A DNA stretch of 64,000 bases from Rhizobium sp. Root1212. Its GTDB lineage: Bacteria > Pseudomonadota > Alphaproteobacteria > Rhizobiales > Rhizobiaceae. The position numbers and the translations under genes were made by a program. Positions 38,600 through 47,725 of the stretch are shown in pieces (position 1 is the stretch's first letter; each line of letters starts with the position of its first letter). Below the pieces are notes generated by a model. That model searched no databases, was not told where the DNA came from, and worked only from the letters and a program-made list of their open reading frames with translations. Where the stretch lies: contig NZ_LMDA01000010.1 of the NCBI RefSeq assembly GCF_001424985.1, positions 1-64,000 on the forward strand. The letters run 5' to 3'.

Positions 38600-41500
38600 T
38601 TAGACGTCGTAGTAGGCGGCGATGATGGCGTCGAGCTGCGGAGTGCTCATCGCCTGCATCTGGGCCGAGGTGAAGGCATCGAGCTGGGTGTTGGTCAGCG
38701 TGTTGATGTCGGCAGTCGACAGACCGGCGAGCGCCGAGGTGCCGATCGCCGCGATTTCGGTCGCGTCGAAGGTTGCGAGGTCTTCGGTTTCGAGCGCTCC
38801 GATGCCGGTCGCCGTCAGCGAGGCGATCTGCGCCGTGCCCCAGGCAGCAACCTGTGTGGACGACAGCGAGGTGACCTGCGTCGAGCTGAGGCCGGCGACC
38901 TGACCCGTGGTCATCATGCCCACCTGCGCGGCAGACAGGGCGCTCATGGCGAGAGCGGTCATCTGCTTGGCCGAGAGGGCGGCGATCTGGGTGCTATCCC
39001 AGCCGGAGATCTCGTCGGAGGTCAGCGCACCGATCTGGGTGCTGCTCAGCCCGGCGATCTGGCCGGTGGTGAGGCCGGCGCCCTGGGTGCTGCCGAGTGC
39101 CAGCAGGTTGGCGGTCGAGAGGCCTGCAAGCGCCTTGTTGCTGATCGCGGCGATATCGGCGGCGTCGAAGGTCGCCATGTCGGCGGTTTCGAGGCCGGAG
39201 ATGCCAGCGGCCGAGAGAGCGGCGATCTGTGTGCTGCTCCAGGCGGCGATCTGGTCGGTCGAGAGCGAGGCGACCTGGGCGGAACCGAGCGAAGCGATCT
39301 GCGTCGTCGTCAGCATGCCGAACTGGGTCGAGGACAGCTGAGTGATGTCCATCGCAGCGATCTGCTTGACCGAGAGCGCTGCAACCTGGGTGCTGCCCCA
39401 GCCGGCGATCTCGTCCGAGGTCAGGGCTGCGACCTGGCTCGTGCCGAGCACCGCGATCTGGCCTGTGGTGAGGCCTGCACCCTGAACGCTGCCGAGGGCG
39501 CCGATATTGGCGGCCGACAGGCCGGCGAGACCCTTGTTGCTGATGGCGGCGATGTCGGCAGCGTCGAAGGTCGCCATGTCGGCGGTTTCGAGGCCGGCGA
39601 CGCCGGCAGCCGAGAGCGCGGCAATCTGGGCCGTCGAGAAGGCAGCGAGCTGGTCGGTCGAGAGCGACGTGACCTGGGTGCTGGTGAGGCTGGCGATCTG
39701 CGTCGAGGTCAGCATGCCGGCCTGGGTCGAGGACAGCTGCGTCAGGTCGAGCGCGGCGATCTGCTTGGCGGAAAGGGCGCCGACCTGGGCGCTGGTCCAG
39801 CCGGAGATTTCATCCGAGGTGAGCGAACCGATCTGGGTGGAGCTGAGCGCTGCGATCTGACCGCTGGTGAGGCCGGCACCCTGGGCGCTGCCGAGAGCGG
39901 CGATGTTGGTGGTCGTCAGACCGGCGATCGCCTTGGTGCCGATGGCGGCGATATCCGCTGCATCGAAGGTGGCGATGTCGTCGGTACCGAGAGCGGCAAG
40001 CGCCGTCGAGGTGAGCGAGCCAATCTGCGCCGTCGAAAGCGAGGCAACCTGATCGGTCGAGAGCGCGCCGGCTTGCGTCGAACTCAGGACTGCGATCTGG
40101 GCGGAGGTCAGCATGCCGGCCTGAGCCGAGGACAGCTGGGTAACGTCGACCGATGCGAACTGCTTGGCCGTCAGCGCGCCGACCTGGGTGCTGTCCCAGC
40201 CGACCATCTGCGCGGTGGTGAGACCGGCAACCTGGGTGTTGCTGAGGGCGCTGATCTGGCCCGTGGTCAGCATGGCGGCCTGGGTCGAGGACAGCTGGGC
40301 AAGAGCAAGCGAGGTGACCTGCTTGGTCGAGAGGGCCTGGATCTGGCCGCTGGTCCAGCCGCTGATCTCATCCGAGGTCAACGAGCCGACCTGGGCCGTG
40401 CTGAGGGCTGCGATCTGGCCGGTGGTGAAGCCGACGCCCTGGGCGCTGCCGAGGGCAGCGATGTTGGCGGTGGCAAGACCGGCGAGAGCCTTGGTGCTCA
40501 GCGCAGCGATATCGGCCGAGTCGAAGGTCGCCATATCGGCGGTTTCGAGACCGGCGACACCGGCAGACGAGAGCGCGCCGATCTGGGCGGTGCTCCACGA
40601 GGCGATCTGGTCGGTCGACAGCGCCGAGACCTGGGTGCTGGTGAGACCGGCGACCTGTGCGGTCGTCAGCATGCCGGCCTGGGTCGAGGACAGCTGCGTC
40701 AGGTCGAGGGCGGCGATCTGCTTGGCAGAAAGAGCACCGACCTGGGCGCTGTTCCAGCCGGAGATCTCATCCGAGGTCAGCGCACCGATCTGGGTGGAGC
40801 TGAGGGCGGCGATCTGGCCCGTGGTGAGGCCGGCGCCCTGGGCGCTGCCGAGAGCGGTGATGTTGGCGGTCGTCAGACCGGCGATCGCCTTGGTGTTGAT
40901 GGCGGCGATATCGGCGGCATCGAAGGTGGCGATATCGTCGGTGCCGAGGGCGCCGAGCGCGGTCGAGGTGAGCGCTGCAATCTGCGTCGTCGAGAAGGCG
41001 GCGAGCTGGTCGGTGGAGAGCGCGCCGGCCTGGGTGGAATTGAGGACGGCAACCTGGCCGGCCGTCAGCATGCCGGCCTGGGCCGAGGACAGCTGGGTGA
41101 CGTCGAGCGACGGGACCTGCTTGGTTGTGAGCGCTGCGACCTGGGTGCTATCCCAGCCGCCGAGCTGTGCGGTGGTGAGGCCTGCGACCTGGGTGGTGCT
41201 GAGCGCGCCGATTTGGCCCGTGGTCAGCATGGCGGCCTGGGCCGAGGAGAGCTGGGCAAGAGCGAGCGAGGTGACCTGCTTGGTCGAAAGTGCCTGGATC
41301 TGGGCGCTGGTCCAGCCGCTGATCTCATCCGAGGTCAGCGTGCCGACCTGGGCGGTGCTGAGCACGGCGATCTGGCCGGTGGTGAGGCCGGCGCCCTGGG
41401 CGCTGCCGAGAGCGGCGATGTTGGCGGTGGCGAGACCTGCCAGAGCCTTCGTGGCGAGGGCGGCGATATCGGCGGCATCGAAGGTCGCCATGTCTTCCGT

Positions 41501-42592
41501 CTGAAGACCGGCAACGCCGGAAGACGACAGGGCGCCGATCTGCGCCGTCGAGAAGGCGGCGATCTGGTCCGTCGACAGGGCTGCGACCTGGGCGCTGGTA
41601 AGACCGGCGACCTGGGCGGTCGTCAGCATGCCGGCCTGGGCCGAAGAAAGCTGCGTGAGATCGAGGGCGGCGACCTGCTTGACCGACAGCGCGCCGACCT
41701 GGGCGCTGCTCCAGCCGCTGATCTCATCCGAGGTCAGGACGGCGACCTGGGCGAGGCTCAGGGCACCGATCTGGCCGGTGGTGAGGCCGGCGCCCTGGGC
41801 GCTGCCGAGAGCCTGGAGGTTTGCGGTCGAAAGGCCGGCAAGGGCCTTGCTGCTGATGGCGGCGATATCGGCGGCATCGAATGTGGCGATGTCTTCGGAG
41901 GCGAGCGCACCGAGGGCGGCCGACGACAGGGCGCCGATCTGCGCCGTCGAGAAGGCGGCGACCTGATCCGAGGAGAGCGAGGTGATCTGGGTACCCGTCA
42001 GGCCTGCGACCTGCGAGGTCGTCAGCATGCCGGCCTGGGTCGAGGAAAGCTGGGTAAGGTCGAGGGCGGCGATCTGCTTGGCCGAGAGGGCGGCGATCTG
42101 GGTGCTGGACCAGCTGCTGATGTCGGCGGAGGTCAGAGCGGCGATCTGGGTGGACCCCATGGCGGCGATCTGGGTGCTGGAGAGCATGCCGAACTGGGCG
42201 CTGGATAGCTGCGTGACATCCATGGCGGCGATCTGCTTGGCCGAGATGACGCCGATCTGGGCGCTGTTCCAGTTGTCGATGTCAGCGGAGGTCAGCTGGG
42301 CCATGACGCCGGTGGTGAGAGTCTTGATCTGGTCGGTCGTGATGTTGTCGAGCCAGGACGAAAGCACGGCGATCTGGTCGGTGCGCAGGCCGGTGATGGC
42401 GCTGGCGGAAACCGCGCTCATCGTCAGGGCCGCGATATCCTGGGTCTCCATCGCATTGATCTGCGTGGAGGTGAGAGCGCCGACCTGAGCGGTGCTCATC
42501 GCCGCCATGTCGTCGGTCGTCAATGCGCGGATCGACGTGGTGGACAGCGACCGGATCTGGGCGGTGGTAAGGGAGGAAATGATAGACGTCAT
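38600..42592 (-). CDS. Giant octapeptide-repeat protein, function unknown
   Basis: A 1330-residue protein starting MTSIISSLTTAQIRSLS and built almost entirely of octapeptides of consensus L-[ST]-[ST]-x-Q-[IV]-x-[AG]. Larger modules are superimposed: seven copies of a GSAQGAGLTTGQI-like anchor and of LTSDEISGW, spaced 133 or 186 residues apart (about residues 264-1168). It is poor in charged residues and Cys; the few Asp/Glu fall in ETADMATFDAADIAA. There is no N-terminal signal peptide; the end is QLDAIIAAYYDV. ATG 42592 is chosen because the repeats begin there; the frame extends 53 codons upstream with no repeat character. Similar repeats occur in large predicted surface proteins, but I know of no defined function. 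A type I-secreted adhesin or matrix protein is possible. Confidence 0.85.
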   Translation of the reverse strand: MTSIISSLTTAQIRSLSTTSIRALTTDDMAAMSTAQVGALTSTQINAMETQDIAALTMSAVSASAITGLRTDQIAVLSSWLDNITTDQIKTLTTGVMAQLTSADIDNWNSAQIGVISAKQIAAMDVTQLSSAQFGMLSSTQIAAMGSTQIAALTSADISSWSSTQIAALSAKQIAALDLTQLSSTQAGMLTTSQVAGLTGTQITSLSSDQVAAFSTAQIGALSSAALGALASEDIATFDAADIAAISSKALAGLSTANLQALGSAQGAGLTTGQIGALSLAQVAVLTSDEISGWSSAQVGALSVKQVAALDLTQLSSAQAGMLTTAQVAGLTSAQVAALSTDQIAAFSTAQIGALSSSGVAGLQTEDMATFDAADIAALATKALAGLATANIAALGSAQGAGLTTGQIAVLSTAQVGTLTSDEISGWTSAQIQALSTKQVTSLALAQLSSAQAAMLTTGQIGALSTTQVAGLTTAQLGGWDSTQVAALTTKQVPSLDVTQLSSAQAGMLTAGQVAVLNSTQAGALSTDQLAAFSTTQIAALTSTALGALGTDDIATFDAADIAAINTKAIAGLTTANITALGSAQGAGLTTGQIAALSSTQIGALTSDEISGWNSAQVGALSAKQIAALDLTQLSSTQAGMLTTAQVAGLTSTQVSALSTDQIASWSTAQIGALSSAGVAGLETADMATFDSADIAALSTKALAGLATANIAALGSAQGVGFTTGQIAALSTAQVGSLTSDEISGWTSGQIQALSTKQVTSLALAQLSSTQAAMLTTGQISALSNTQVAGLTTAQMVGWDSTQVGALTAKQFASVDVTQLSSAQAGMLTSAQIAVLSSTQAGALSTDQVASLSTAQIGSLTSTALAALGTDDIATFDAADIAAIGTKAIAGLTTTNIAALGSAQGAGLTSGQIAALSSTQIGSLTSDEISGWTSAQVGALSAKQIAALDLTQLSSTQAGMLTSTQIASLTSTQVTSLSTDQLAAFSTAQIAALSAAGVAGLETADMATFDAADIAAISNKGLAGLSAANIGALGSVQGAGLTTGQIAVLGTSQVAALTSDEIAGWGSTQVAALSVKQIAAMDITQLSSTQFGMLTTTQIASLGSAQVASLSTDQIAAWSSTQIAALSAAGISGLETADMATFDAADIAAISNKALAGLSTANLLALGSTQGAGLTTGQIAGLSSTQIGALTSDEISGWDSTQIAALSAKQMTALAMSALSAAQVGMMTTGQVAGLSSTQVTSLSSTQVAAWGTAQIASLTATGIGALETEDLATFDATEIAAIGTSALAGLSTADINTLTNTQLDAFTSAQMQAMSTPQLDAIIAAYYDV
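39081..41809 (-). repeat. Nested tandem repeats within the octapeptide-repeat gene
   Basis: The anchor CCCTGGGCGCTGCCGAG (variants) starts at 39081, 39480, 39879, 40437, 40836, 41394 and 41793. Spacings are 399, 399, 558, 399, 558 and 399 bases. 399 codes for 16 octads plus one pentad (133 residues); 558 for 22 octads plus two pentads (186 residues). 399 plus 558 (957 bases) occurs twice in tandem (39879-40836-41793). Confidence 0.95.
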
Positions 42593-43180
42593 GGACTCGG
42601 GCCCCCAAGTTCTGAACTGAAAAACGTCGTTCTTCCGCCGACCCGTCCCGGATGACGAGGCCTTCAAGCCCAGGCGCGCCTGTCGCGCCAGATCGCCGCG
42701 ACGCATCATTGCGCCGGGGCTGCAAAAGAACAGTGATGTTGCAGAGAACATGGCTCGAGCGAGCCGGCGCGTGGGAAGGCATCATGCATTCAAAGCCGCT
42801 GGCGGCCCTGATCCTTACGCAGGTCGCTGTCGGTTCGTTATCCGGTGTCCCGCCCTCTTCATCGAGGCATCGAACCACCAGGGCATGAGCAGACGCTATT
42901 GACCTGTGATACACTTAGGACCTCGCTTTTAATTTTAAGTTAATGGTGGCCCCCGACTTCTTCCAAAAGGTGTCGTTTCGAGGCGACGCCCCTACCGCCG
43001 GATGTCGAATCGCTCCTTCAGGGCGGCCCCCTCGTACCAGCCCATGGCCTCATTTAATTTTCAAATACAATGAAACCGGGTTATGACACCCGCATCCAGA
43101 CGGAGCATCGCTGCCGTTTTGCCCTTGCCCTGCGCCTGCTGCTCCGGGGCCGGGTTTCCACGATCACCAAGGAGAACGAC
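42593..43180. other. Intergenic region upstream of the repeat gene and MFS gene
   Basis: About 590 bases between divergent genes. It contains two A/T-rich patches (42928-42946, TTTTAATTTTAAGTTAA, and 43052-43073) that stand out from GC-rich surroundings and probably carry promoters. Open frames here have no coding character that I can support. Confidence 0.45.
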
Positions 43181-43318
43181 ATGACCGACAGCCGGCGCCT
43201 TCCGTGCGAAGCCACCGAGCTTGCGCGGGAGAAGGGGAAAAGCGGGACAATCCGCCTTGAGCCGCTGCGGCTCGAAAACGGCCCCGCCCTCCATGAAGCG
43301 TGGAAAGAGCGGGCGTGA
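43181..43318 (+). CDS. Possible 45-residue leader or small protein before the MFS gene
   Basis: A short frame beginning MTDSRRLPCEATELAREKGK with a strong AAGGAG six bases upstream of the ATG. It ends four bases before the MFS start, so it could couple translation into the transporter gene. Composition is polar and it matches nothing I recognise. It may be a leader peptide, a small protein, or a chance frame. Confidence 0.4.
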   Translation: MTDSRRLPCEATELAREKGKSGTIRLEPLRLENGPALHEAWKERA

Positions 43319-43322
43319 TCCG

Positions 43323-44519
43323 ATGATGGTGGAGAAGCGTGATGTTTCCCAGGCGGCGCTGATCGCCGTGGTGATCCTCGTGGGGTTGAACCTGCGGGCG
43401 TTTTTGACGGCGGTCGGGCCGCTTGCGCCCGTCATCGCCGAGGCGACGGGCTTGAGCCTGCAGGGCATGTCGCTGTTCACGCTCGCGCCGATGATCCTGA
43501 TGGGTGCGTGCGCCTTTGCCGGCCCGTGGCTGCAATCGACCTTCGGAGCGCGGGCGGCGGTGCTGGGAGCGCTGCTGATTCTCGGCGTTGCCTGCGGACT
43601 GCGCATGGTGGTTTCGGACGGCATGGCGCTGATTGGCACGGCCGCCCTTTGCGGGCTTGGCGTGGCGATCGTCCAGGCGGTTTTTCCGGGCGTCATCAAG
43701 ACGTATTTTCCGACGCGCTTCGCCATCATGATGGGGCTTTACTCCTCCATGCTGATGGCTGGCGGGGCGCTTGGAGCGCAGATTTCGCCAGCGGTCGCAG
43801 CGGCCACCGGCAGCTGGCAGTTGGGGCTTGGCTGGACCGTCATTCCGGCGGCTGTCGCCTTCATCGCCGGGGTGATCGCGCTGCCGCACGGACGGGCGGC
43901 AACGATGGGCGGCATGGGGCCGGGCACGCTTTTGCGCCGGCCGCGCACATGGCTGCTGATGGCCTGTTTCGGCCTCGTCAACGGCGGCTACTCGTCGTGC
44001 GTCGCGTGGCTTGCGGCCTATTACCAGTCGCTGGGATGGACGAGCACGGAGAGCGGCCGGCTGCTCGCGGTAATGGCCGTCGCGCAGGCGACGGCGGCGC
44101 TGGGCTTCCCGATCCTTGCCTCGCGGCGGCGCGACAGGCGCTTGTGGATATGGATCACGCTGCTTCTTCAAATCACCGGTTTTGCCGGGCTGGCTCTGGC
44201 GCCGCTGGCGGCACCGGCCTTTCTCGCGGCTGCCGTGGGCGCCGGGCTCGGGGGTTGTTTTGCGCTGTCCATGGTGGTGGCGCTCGATCATCTCGATCAT
44301 CCGGCCCATGCCGGCGCGCTTTCGGCGCTGATGCAGGGCGGCGGCTTCCTGATCGCGGCGGTGCCGCCCTGGATCGTCGCCGTGCTGCACGATATCAGCG
44401 GCAGCTTTACCACGGGATGGTTGATGCACCTCGGCTGTATCGCGGTCGTGCTGGTGCTGAGCTTTCGGCTGGTGCCGGGTGGTTATGCCGTCGCGATGGG
44501 GCGGGATGTTGCGGTTTAA
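43323..44519 (+). CDS. MFS transporter, CynX/NimT-like
   Basis: A 398-residue, twelve-helix major facilitator protein of the cyanate/2-nitroimidazole transporter type (CynX/NimT): VGLNLRAFLTAVGPLAPVI in helix 1 and VFPGVIKTYFPTRFAIMMGLYSSML in the helix 4-5 loop are characteristic. It probably exports or imports a small anion or drug; no cyanase gene is nearby. Two adjacent ATGs (43323 and 43326) are possible starts, with GGAAAGAG upstream. A short frame with a strong ribosome site precedes it. Confidence 0.9.
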   Translation: MMVEKRDVSQAALIAVVILVGLNLRAFLTAVGPLAPVIAEATGLSLQGMSLFTLAPMILMGACAFAGPWLQSTFGARAAVLGALLILGVACGLRMVVSDGMALIGTAALCGLGVAIVQAVFPGVIKTYFPTRFAIMMGLYSSMLMAGGALGAQISPAVAAATGSWQLGLGWTVIPAAVAFIAGVIALPHGRAATMGGMGPGTLLRRPRTWLLMACFGLVNGGYSSCVAWLAAYYQSLGWTSTESGRLLAVMAVAQATAALGFPILASRRRDRRLWIWITLLLQITGFAGLALAPLAAPAFLAAAVGAGLGGCFALSMVVALDHLDHPAHAGALSALMQGGGFLIAAVPPWIVAVLHDISGSFTTGWLMHLGCIAVVLVLSFRLVPGGYAVAMGRDVAV

Positions 44520-44630
44520 GGGCGTTGGCTTGCAGTCTGGCGGCTACGCGGCTGTGCCGGAAGGGCGGATGTGGGGCAATTCCGCGACATCCGCTTTCGC
44601 GGCATTGCCCCTTTGCCGGTTCCTGCCGTC

Positions 44631-46343
44631 TCAAACGATGATAAAATCGGCGTTTGTAATGGCCGGCTTGGTATCGAGGGTCGCAAACAGGACTGCTGCG
44701 GCACTGCCGGTACCATCCTTGTCGTAGAATAGCTTGCCGGTATCGGTCTCGTAGATGATCCGGTCCGACGCATCATGCGCGGTGCCGGATGTGCTGGCGT
44801 AGAAGGCGGCCGCCGCCAGCGTTCCCGCAGCCGAGATCGCTGCAAAGACGGAATTGCCGAGATAGATCGTATCATCCGCGACCACGAAGTCGGTGATGTG
44901 ATCGACGTTGGTGGCGCCGAGCGTCGTGTTGAAGTGGAACTTGTCGGCGCCTGCGCCGCCGGTCAGCGTATCGTTGCCGAGACCGCCGTTCAGCGCATCG
45001 CCGCCGTCTCCACCGGATATCCTGTTTGCGCCGCCATTGCCGTCGATGGTATTGGCGAGCGTATTACCGGTACCGTTGATGTTGCCGCTGCCGGTCAGCA
45101 CCAGTTTTTCGACATTGGCCGCGAGCGTGAAGCTTGCGGACGCCTTGACCGTATCGGTGCCGGCGGCCGAGGCCTCGGAAACCACGTCGCTGCTGTTGTC
45201 GACGATATAGGTATCGTCACCGGCCCCGCCGGAAAGCGAATCCGCACCCGCTCCGCCATCCAACGTGTTCTTGCCCGACGTGCCGACGATCGTATTGGCA
45301 AGCGCATTGCCGGTGCCGTTCAGATTGCCCGTTCCGGTCAACGTCAGTTTTTCGATATTGGCGGAGAGCGTGTAGCTGACGGACGAGAACACCGCGTCGC
45401 TGCCGGCATTGCTTGCCTCGACGAGCACATCTCTGGCGTTATCGACATAATAGGTATCGTTGCCTTTGCCGCCTTCCATCCTGTCGGCCCCAGCGCCGCC
45501 GTTGAGCCTGTCGTTTCCGGCATCGCCGTAGATCGTATCGATCCCGTCGCCGCCCGAAATGTCGTCATTGCCGTCACCGCCGAAGATATCGTCATCCCCC
45601 GCGCCACCGGAAAGCCTGTCGAAACCGGCTCCCCCGTCGACGAGGTCATTGCCGTCGCCGCCGGAGACAGTGTCGTCGCCATCGTCGCCGCTGAGATTGT
45701 CGCTGCCTGCATCCCCGGAAATGGTGTCGTCGCCAAGACCGCCGCTCAGGAAATCATCGCCATCGCCGCCGCGTAGCCCGTCGTCGCCGTCGCCGCCACT
45801 GCCGCTGTCATCGCCCACCGCGCCGACGATCAGATCATCACCGGTGCCGCCGAACAGCAGATCGTCGCCGCCGCCGCCGTCAAGGCTGTCGCTTCCGCTG
45901 CCGCCGGAAAGCATATCGTCCCCGAGATAACCGCGGATGACGTCGTTTCCGCCGTAGCCTTTCAGGGTGTCGGCCTGACTGCTGGCGCCAATGCTGTCAT
46001 CACCGTATAGCCAGATGCTGGCAGCATTTGCCGTATAATACCAACTCAGTCTGTTCTGATAATAGTTGAACCCGGTGTAATCCGACCATGACACGGAATA
46101 TCCGGGTGAAAATGCTAACACGGCACCCTCGCTCGAGCCGCTCGTTACCCGTATACTCGAAATAGAGCCACTGTAACTGTATGTATTCGCTCCGGTTCCG
46201 GTGAAATTGACCTGGACCTGATTATCGGCGTTGCCGAAATTCCAGACAGATGTTCCATAACTGATAAAAGACAGGGTGCCGGCGCCGAAAAAGTCATCCG
46301 TATTGACGGCAATATTGCTATTGGAAGTATAGATACTAACCAT
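44631..46343 (-). CDS. RTX calcium-binding repeat protein (type I secretion substrate)
   Basis: A 570-residue protein. Residues 1-115 are a Ser/Asn/aromatic-rich domain of unknown type; about 118-290 carry many GGxGxDxhx nonapeptides (for example GGAGDDDIFGGDGNDDISGG) that fold into a calcium-binding beta-roll. Two repeats of NxEKLxLTGTGNLNGTGNALAN then follow, more RTX units, and a C-terminal DADKFHF...ITNADFIIV-type secretion region. GGAGG precedes the ATG by six bases. Type I secretion is expected, but no ABC/MFP/TolC genes are in the window. It probably functions as an extracellular adhesin or matrix protein. Confidence 0.93.
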   Translation of the reverse strand: MVSIYTSNSNIAVNTDDFFGAGTLSFISYGTSVWNFGNADNQVQVNFTGTGANTYSYSGSISSIRVTSGSSEGAVLAFSPGYSVSWSDYTGFNYYQNRLSWYYTANAASIWLYGDDSIGASSQADTLKGYGGNDVIRGYLGDDMLSGGSGSDSLDGGGGDDLLFGGTGDDLIVGAVGDDSGSGGDGDDGLRGGDGDDFLSGGLGDDTISGDAGSDNLSGDDGDDTVSGGDGNDLVDGGAGFDRLSGGAGDDDIFGGDGNDDISGGDGIDTIYGDAGNDRLNGGAGADRMEGGKGNDTYYVDNARDVLVEASNAGSDAVFSSVSYTLSANIEKLTLTGTGNLNGTGNALANTIVGTSGKNTLDGGAGADSLSGGAGDDTYIVDNSSDVVSEASAAGTDTVKASASFTLAANVEKLVLTGSGNINGTGNTLANTIDGNGGANRISGGDGGDALNGGLGNDTLTGGAGADKFHFNTTLGATNVDHITDFVVADDTIYLGNSVFAAISAAGTLAAAAFYASTSGTAHDASDRIIYETDTGKLFYDKDGTGSAAAVLFATLDTKPAITNADFIIV

Positions 46344-46510
46344 GCGTGCCTCCCACCAAGGAAATTTTCTGGCGGGAAGATATCACAGTCGGCCGCCGAA
46401 GCTGTATTTTTCCGAGAAATCCGGCGGTCGCGTTTCGGATCGTGGAAACACCGGCGCGGCATCGGGCAGAAAATTGCGAAAACCCGCCGCTGTTCAATCC
46501 CGCATCAGCT

Positions 46511-46524
46511 TTGACAAATGTCAA
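46511..46524. promoter_or_regulatory. FNR/FixK-like box upstream of UspA gene 1
   Basis: TTGACAAATGTCAA is a perfect palindrome of the form TTGAC-N4-GTCAA, a variant of the FNR/FixK/DNR consensus TTGAT-N4-ATCAA. Its centre is about 63 bases upstream of the UspA start, leaving room for a transcription start about 40 bases downstream of the site. Confidence 0.65.
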
Positions 46525-46580
46525 AGACATCCCCGTGAAGGCCGGTAACCTTTTCCGATCGAAACAGGGAGGTTCCCACC

Positions 46581-47414
46581 ATGCCTATTCGCACAGTCCT
46601 ATGCATTCTGAACTCCAGGGATTTCCAGGAAGATCTGGAAGCCGCCGTGGATTTCTGCTCGGCGTCCGGCGCGCATCTGACAGCAGCCGTGATATGCCTC
46701 GGCTTCGCGGTGATGGATGGCGCATACGGCGCGACATCGGTCGTCTGGCTCGAGGAACGGCAGCGCGAGGTCGATGAGCTTGGCCAGAAGACGGAGAAGG
46801 TTCGTGAATTTCTGTCCCGGACCGATCTCTCCTATGACGTGCAGGAAATTTATACCGAATACGCCTTCGCCCAGGACGATATCGCACAACGGGCGCTTTA
46901 CGCCGACATCGTGCTCATAGGCCGGCAAGCCGCCAGCGATGACGATCTCAGGAAGCGTATCATCGGCGGGACCCTGTTCCAGACCCCGACACCCATCATC
47001 ATCAATCGGGGACAGCAACCGCTCCAGGCGACCTCGAAATCCGTTCTTCTGGCATGGGATTCGAGCGACGAGGCATCGCGCGCGGCCCGTCAGGCGCTCG
47101 ACATCCTGAAGGCGGCCGACTGCGTGTATGTCACCATGATCGATCCGGACGCGCACGAAAGCGTCAACGGCGAAGAACCGGGCGCCGATATCGCCACCTT
47201 CCTGGCCCGTCACGGCGTCAAGGTCCAGGTGGATCGGGTGGCCAGCGGCGGCAACAGGTCCGATGACGTCATAAGGCAGCATGCCATGGACGTGAACGCC
47301 GATCTGATCGTGATGGGCGCCTACAATCATCCTCGCTGGCAGCAGACGCTGTTTGGCGGCGTGACCCGCAGCATGATCGAAAACGGCAGGACAACGCTTT
47401 TCCTGTCGCATTGA
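46581..47414 (+). CDS. Universal stress protein (tandem UspA domains)
   Basis: A 277-residue protein with two UspA folds. The second half has the ATP-binding-type signature GAYNHPRWQQTLFGGVTRSMI (GxxHxxxx-G9-GS/T-like loop near 248-268). GGGAGG precedes the ATG. It resembles the second UspA protein at 49570 and sits beside a metal ATPase; all three may form a low-oxygen stress module. A palindromic FNR-type box lies upstream. Confidence 0.92.
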   Translation: MPIRTVLCILNSRDFQEDLEAAVDFCSASGAHLTAAVICLGFAVMDGAYGATSVVWLEERQREVDELGQKTEKVREFLSRTDLSYDVQEIYTEYAFAQDDIAQRALYADIVLIGRQAASDDDLRKRIIGGTLFQTPTPIIINRGQQPLQATSKSVLLAWDSSDEASRAARQALDILKAADCVYVTMIDPDAHESVNGEEPGADIATFLARHGVKVQVDRVASGGNRSDDVIRQHAMDVNADLIVMGAYNHPRWQQTLFGGVTRSMIENGRTTLFLSH

Positions 47415-47417
47415 AGG

Positions 47418-47619
47418 ATGTCCCGACCGGGCAAGACACCTTCGGCACGATCGCTGGTGGAGACGACGGCGGTCGTGTGGTCTCAGCACCCTCGAATCGC
47501 TCGAAAGCCGCGACAACCATGAGGCGATTGAACTGGAGCGCGAACAGGGTTTTATCGCCGTTTCCTATCCGGACGATCCGACATTGGTCCTCATAAGCAA
47601 GGACCTTCGCGGGACCTGA
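47418..47619 (+). pseudogene. Small frameshifted gene after UspA gene 1
   Basis: An ATG three bases after the UspA stop opens a frame (MSRPGKTPSARSLVETTAVV) that, near 47483, would need a one-base shift to continue into a frame with clear coding character (LESRDNHEAIELEREQGFIA then VSYPDDPTLVLISKDL), ending at TGA 47619. The joined product would be about 66 residues. The position in the operon suggests it was translated with UspA. An unrelated frame or a sequencing error cannot be excluded. Confidence 0.4.
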
Positions 47620-47725
47620 GGCGCGGCAGCGCCGTGCGGATCATACGCGGGCTAAAGCTCGAATTCCCGGTCGAGAGATACGCCCGCAGGGTAACATTAT
47701 CTGCGGTCCGCGGTCATGACGCCGC

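Noticed and set aside
38600..42592. Short-period DNA repeats as a possible CRISPR array or satellite DNA
   Set aside because: The repeats keep one reading frame for 1330 codons and vary at silent positions; there are no spacer/repeat boundaries.
43061..43729. 222-codon minus-strand frame over the MFS gene start
   Set aside because: It overlaps a well-supported transporter and has no recognisable protein character.
46599..47516. 305-codon frame antisense to UspA gene 1
   Set aside because: The sense strand encodes a complete UspA tandem protein with a good ribosome site.
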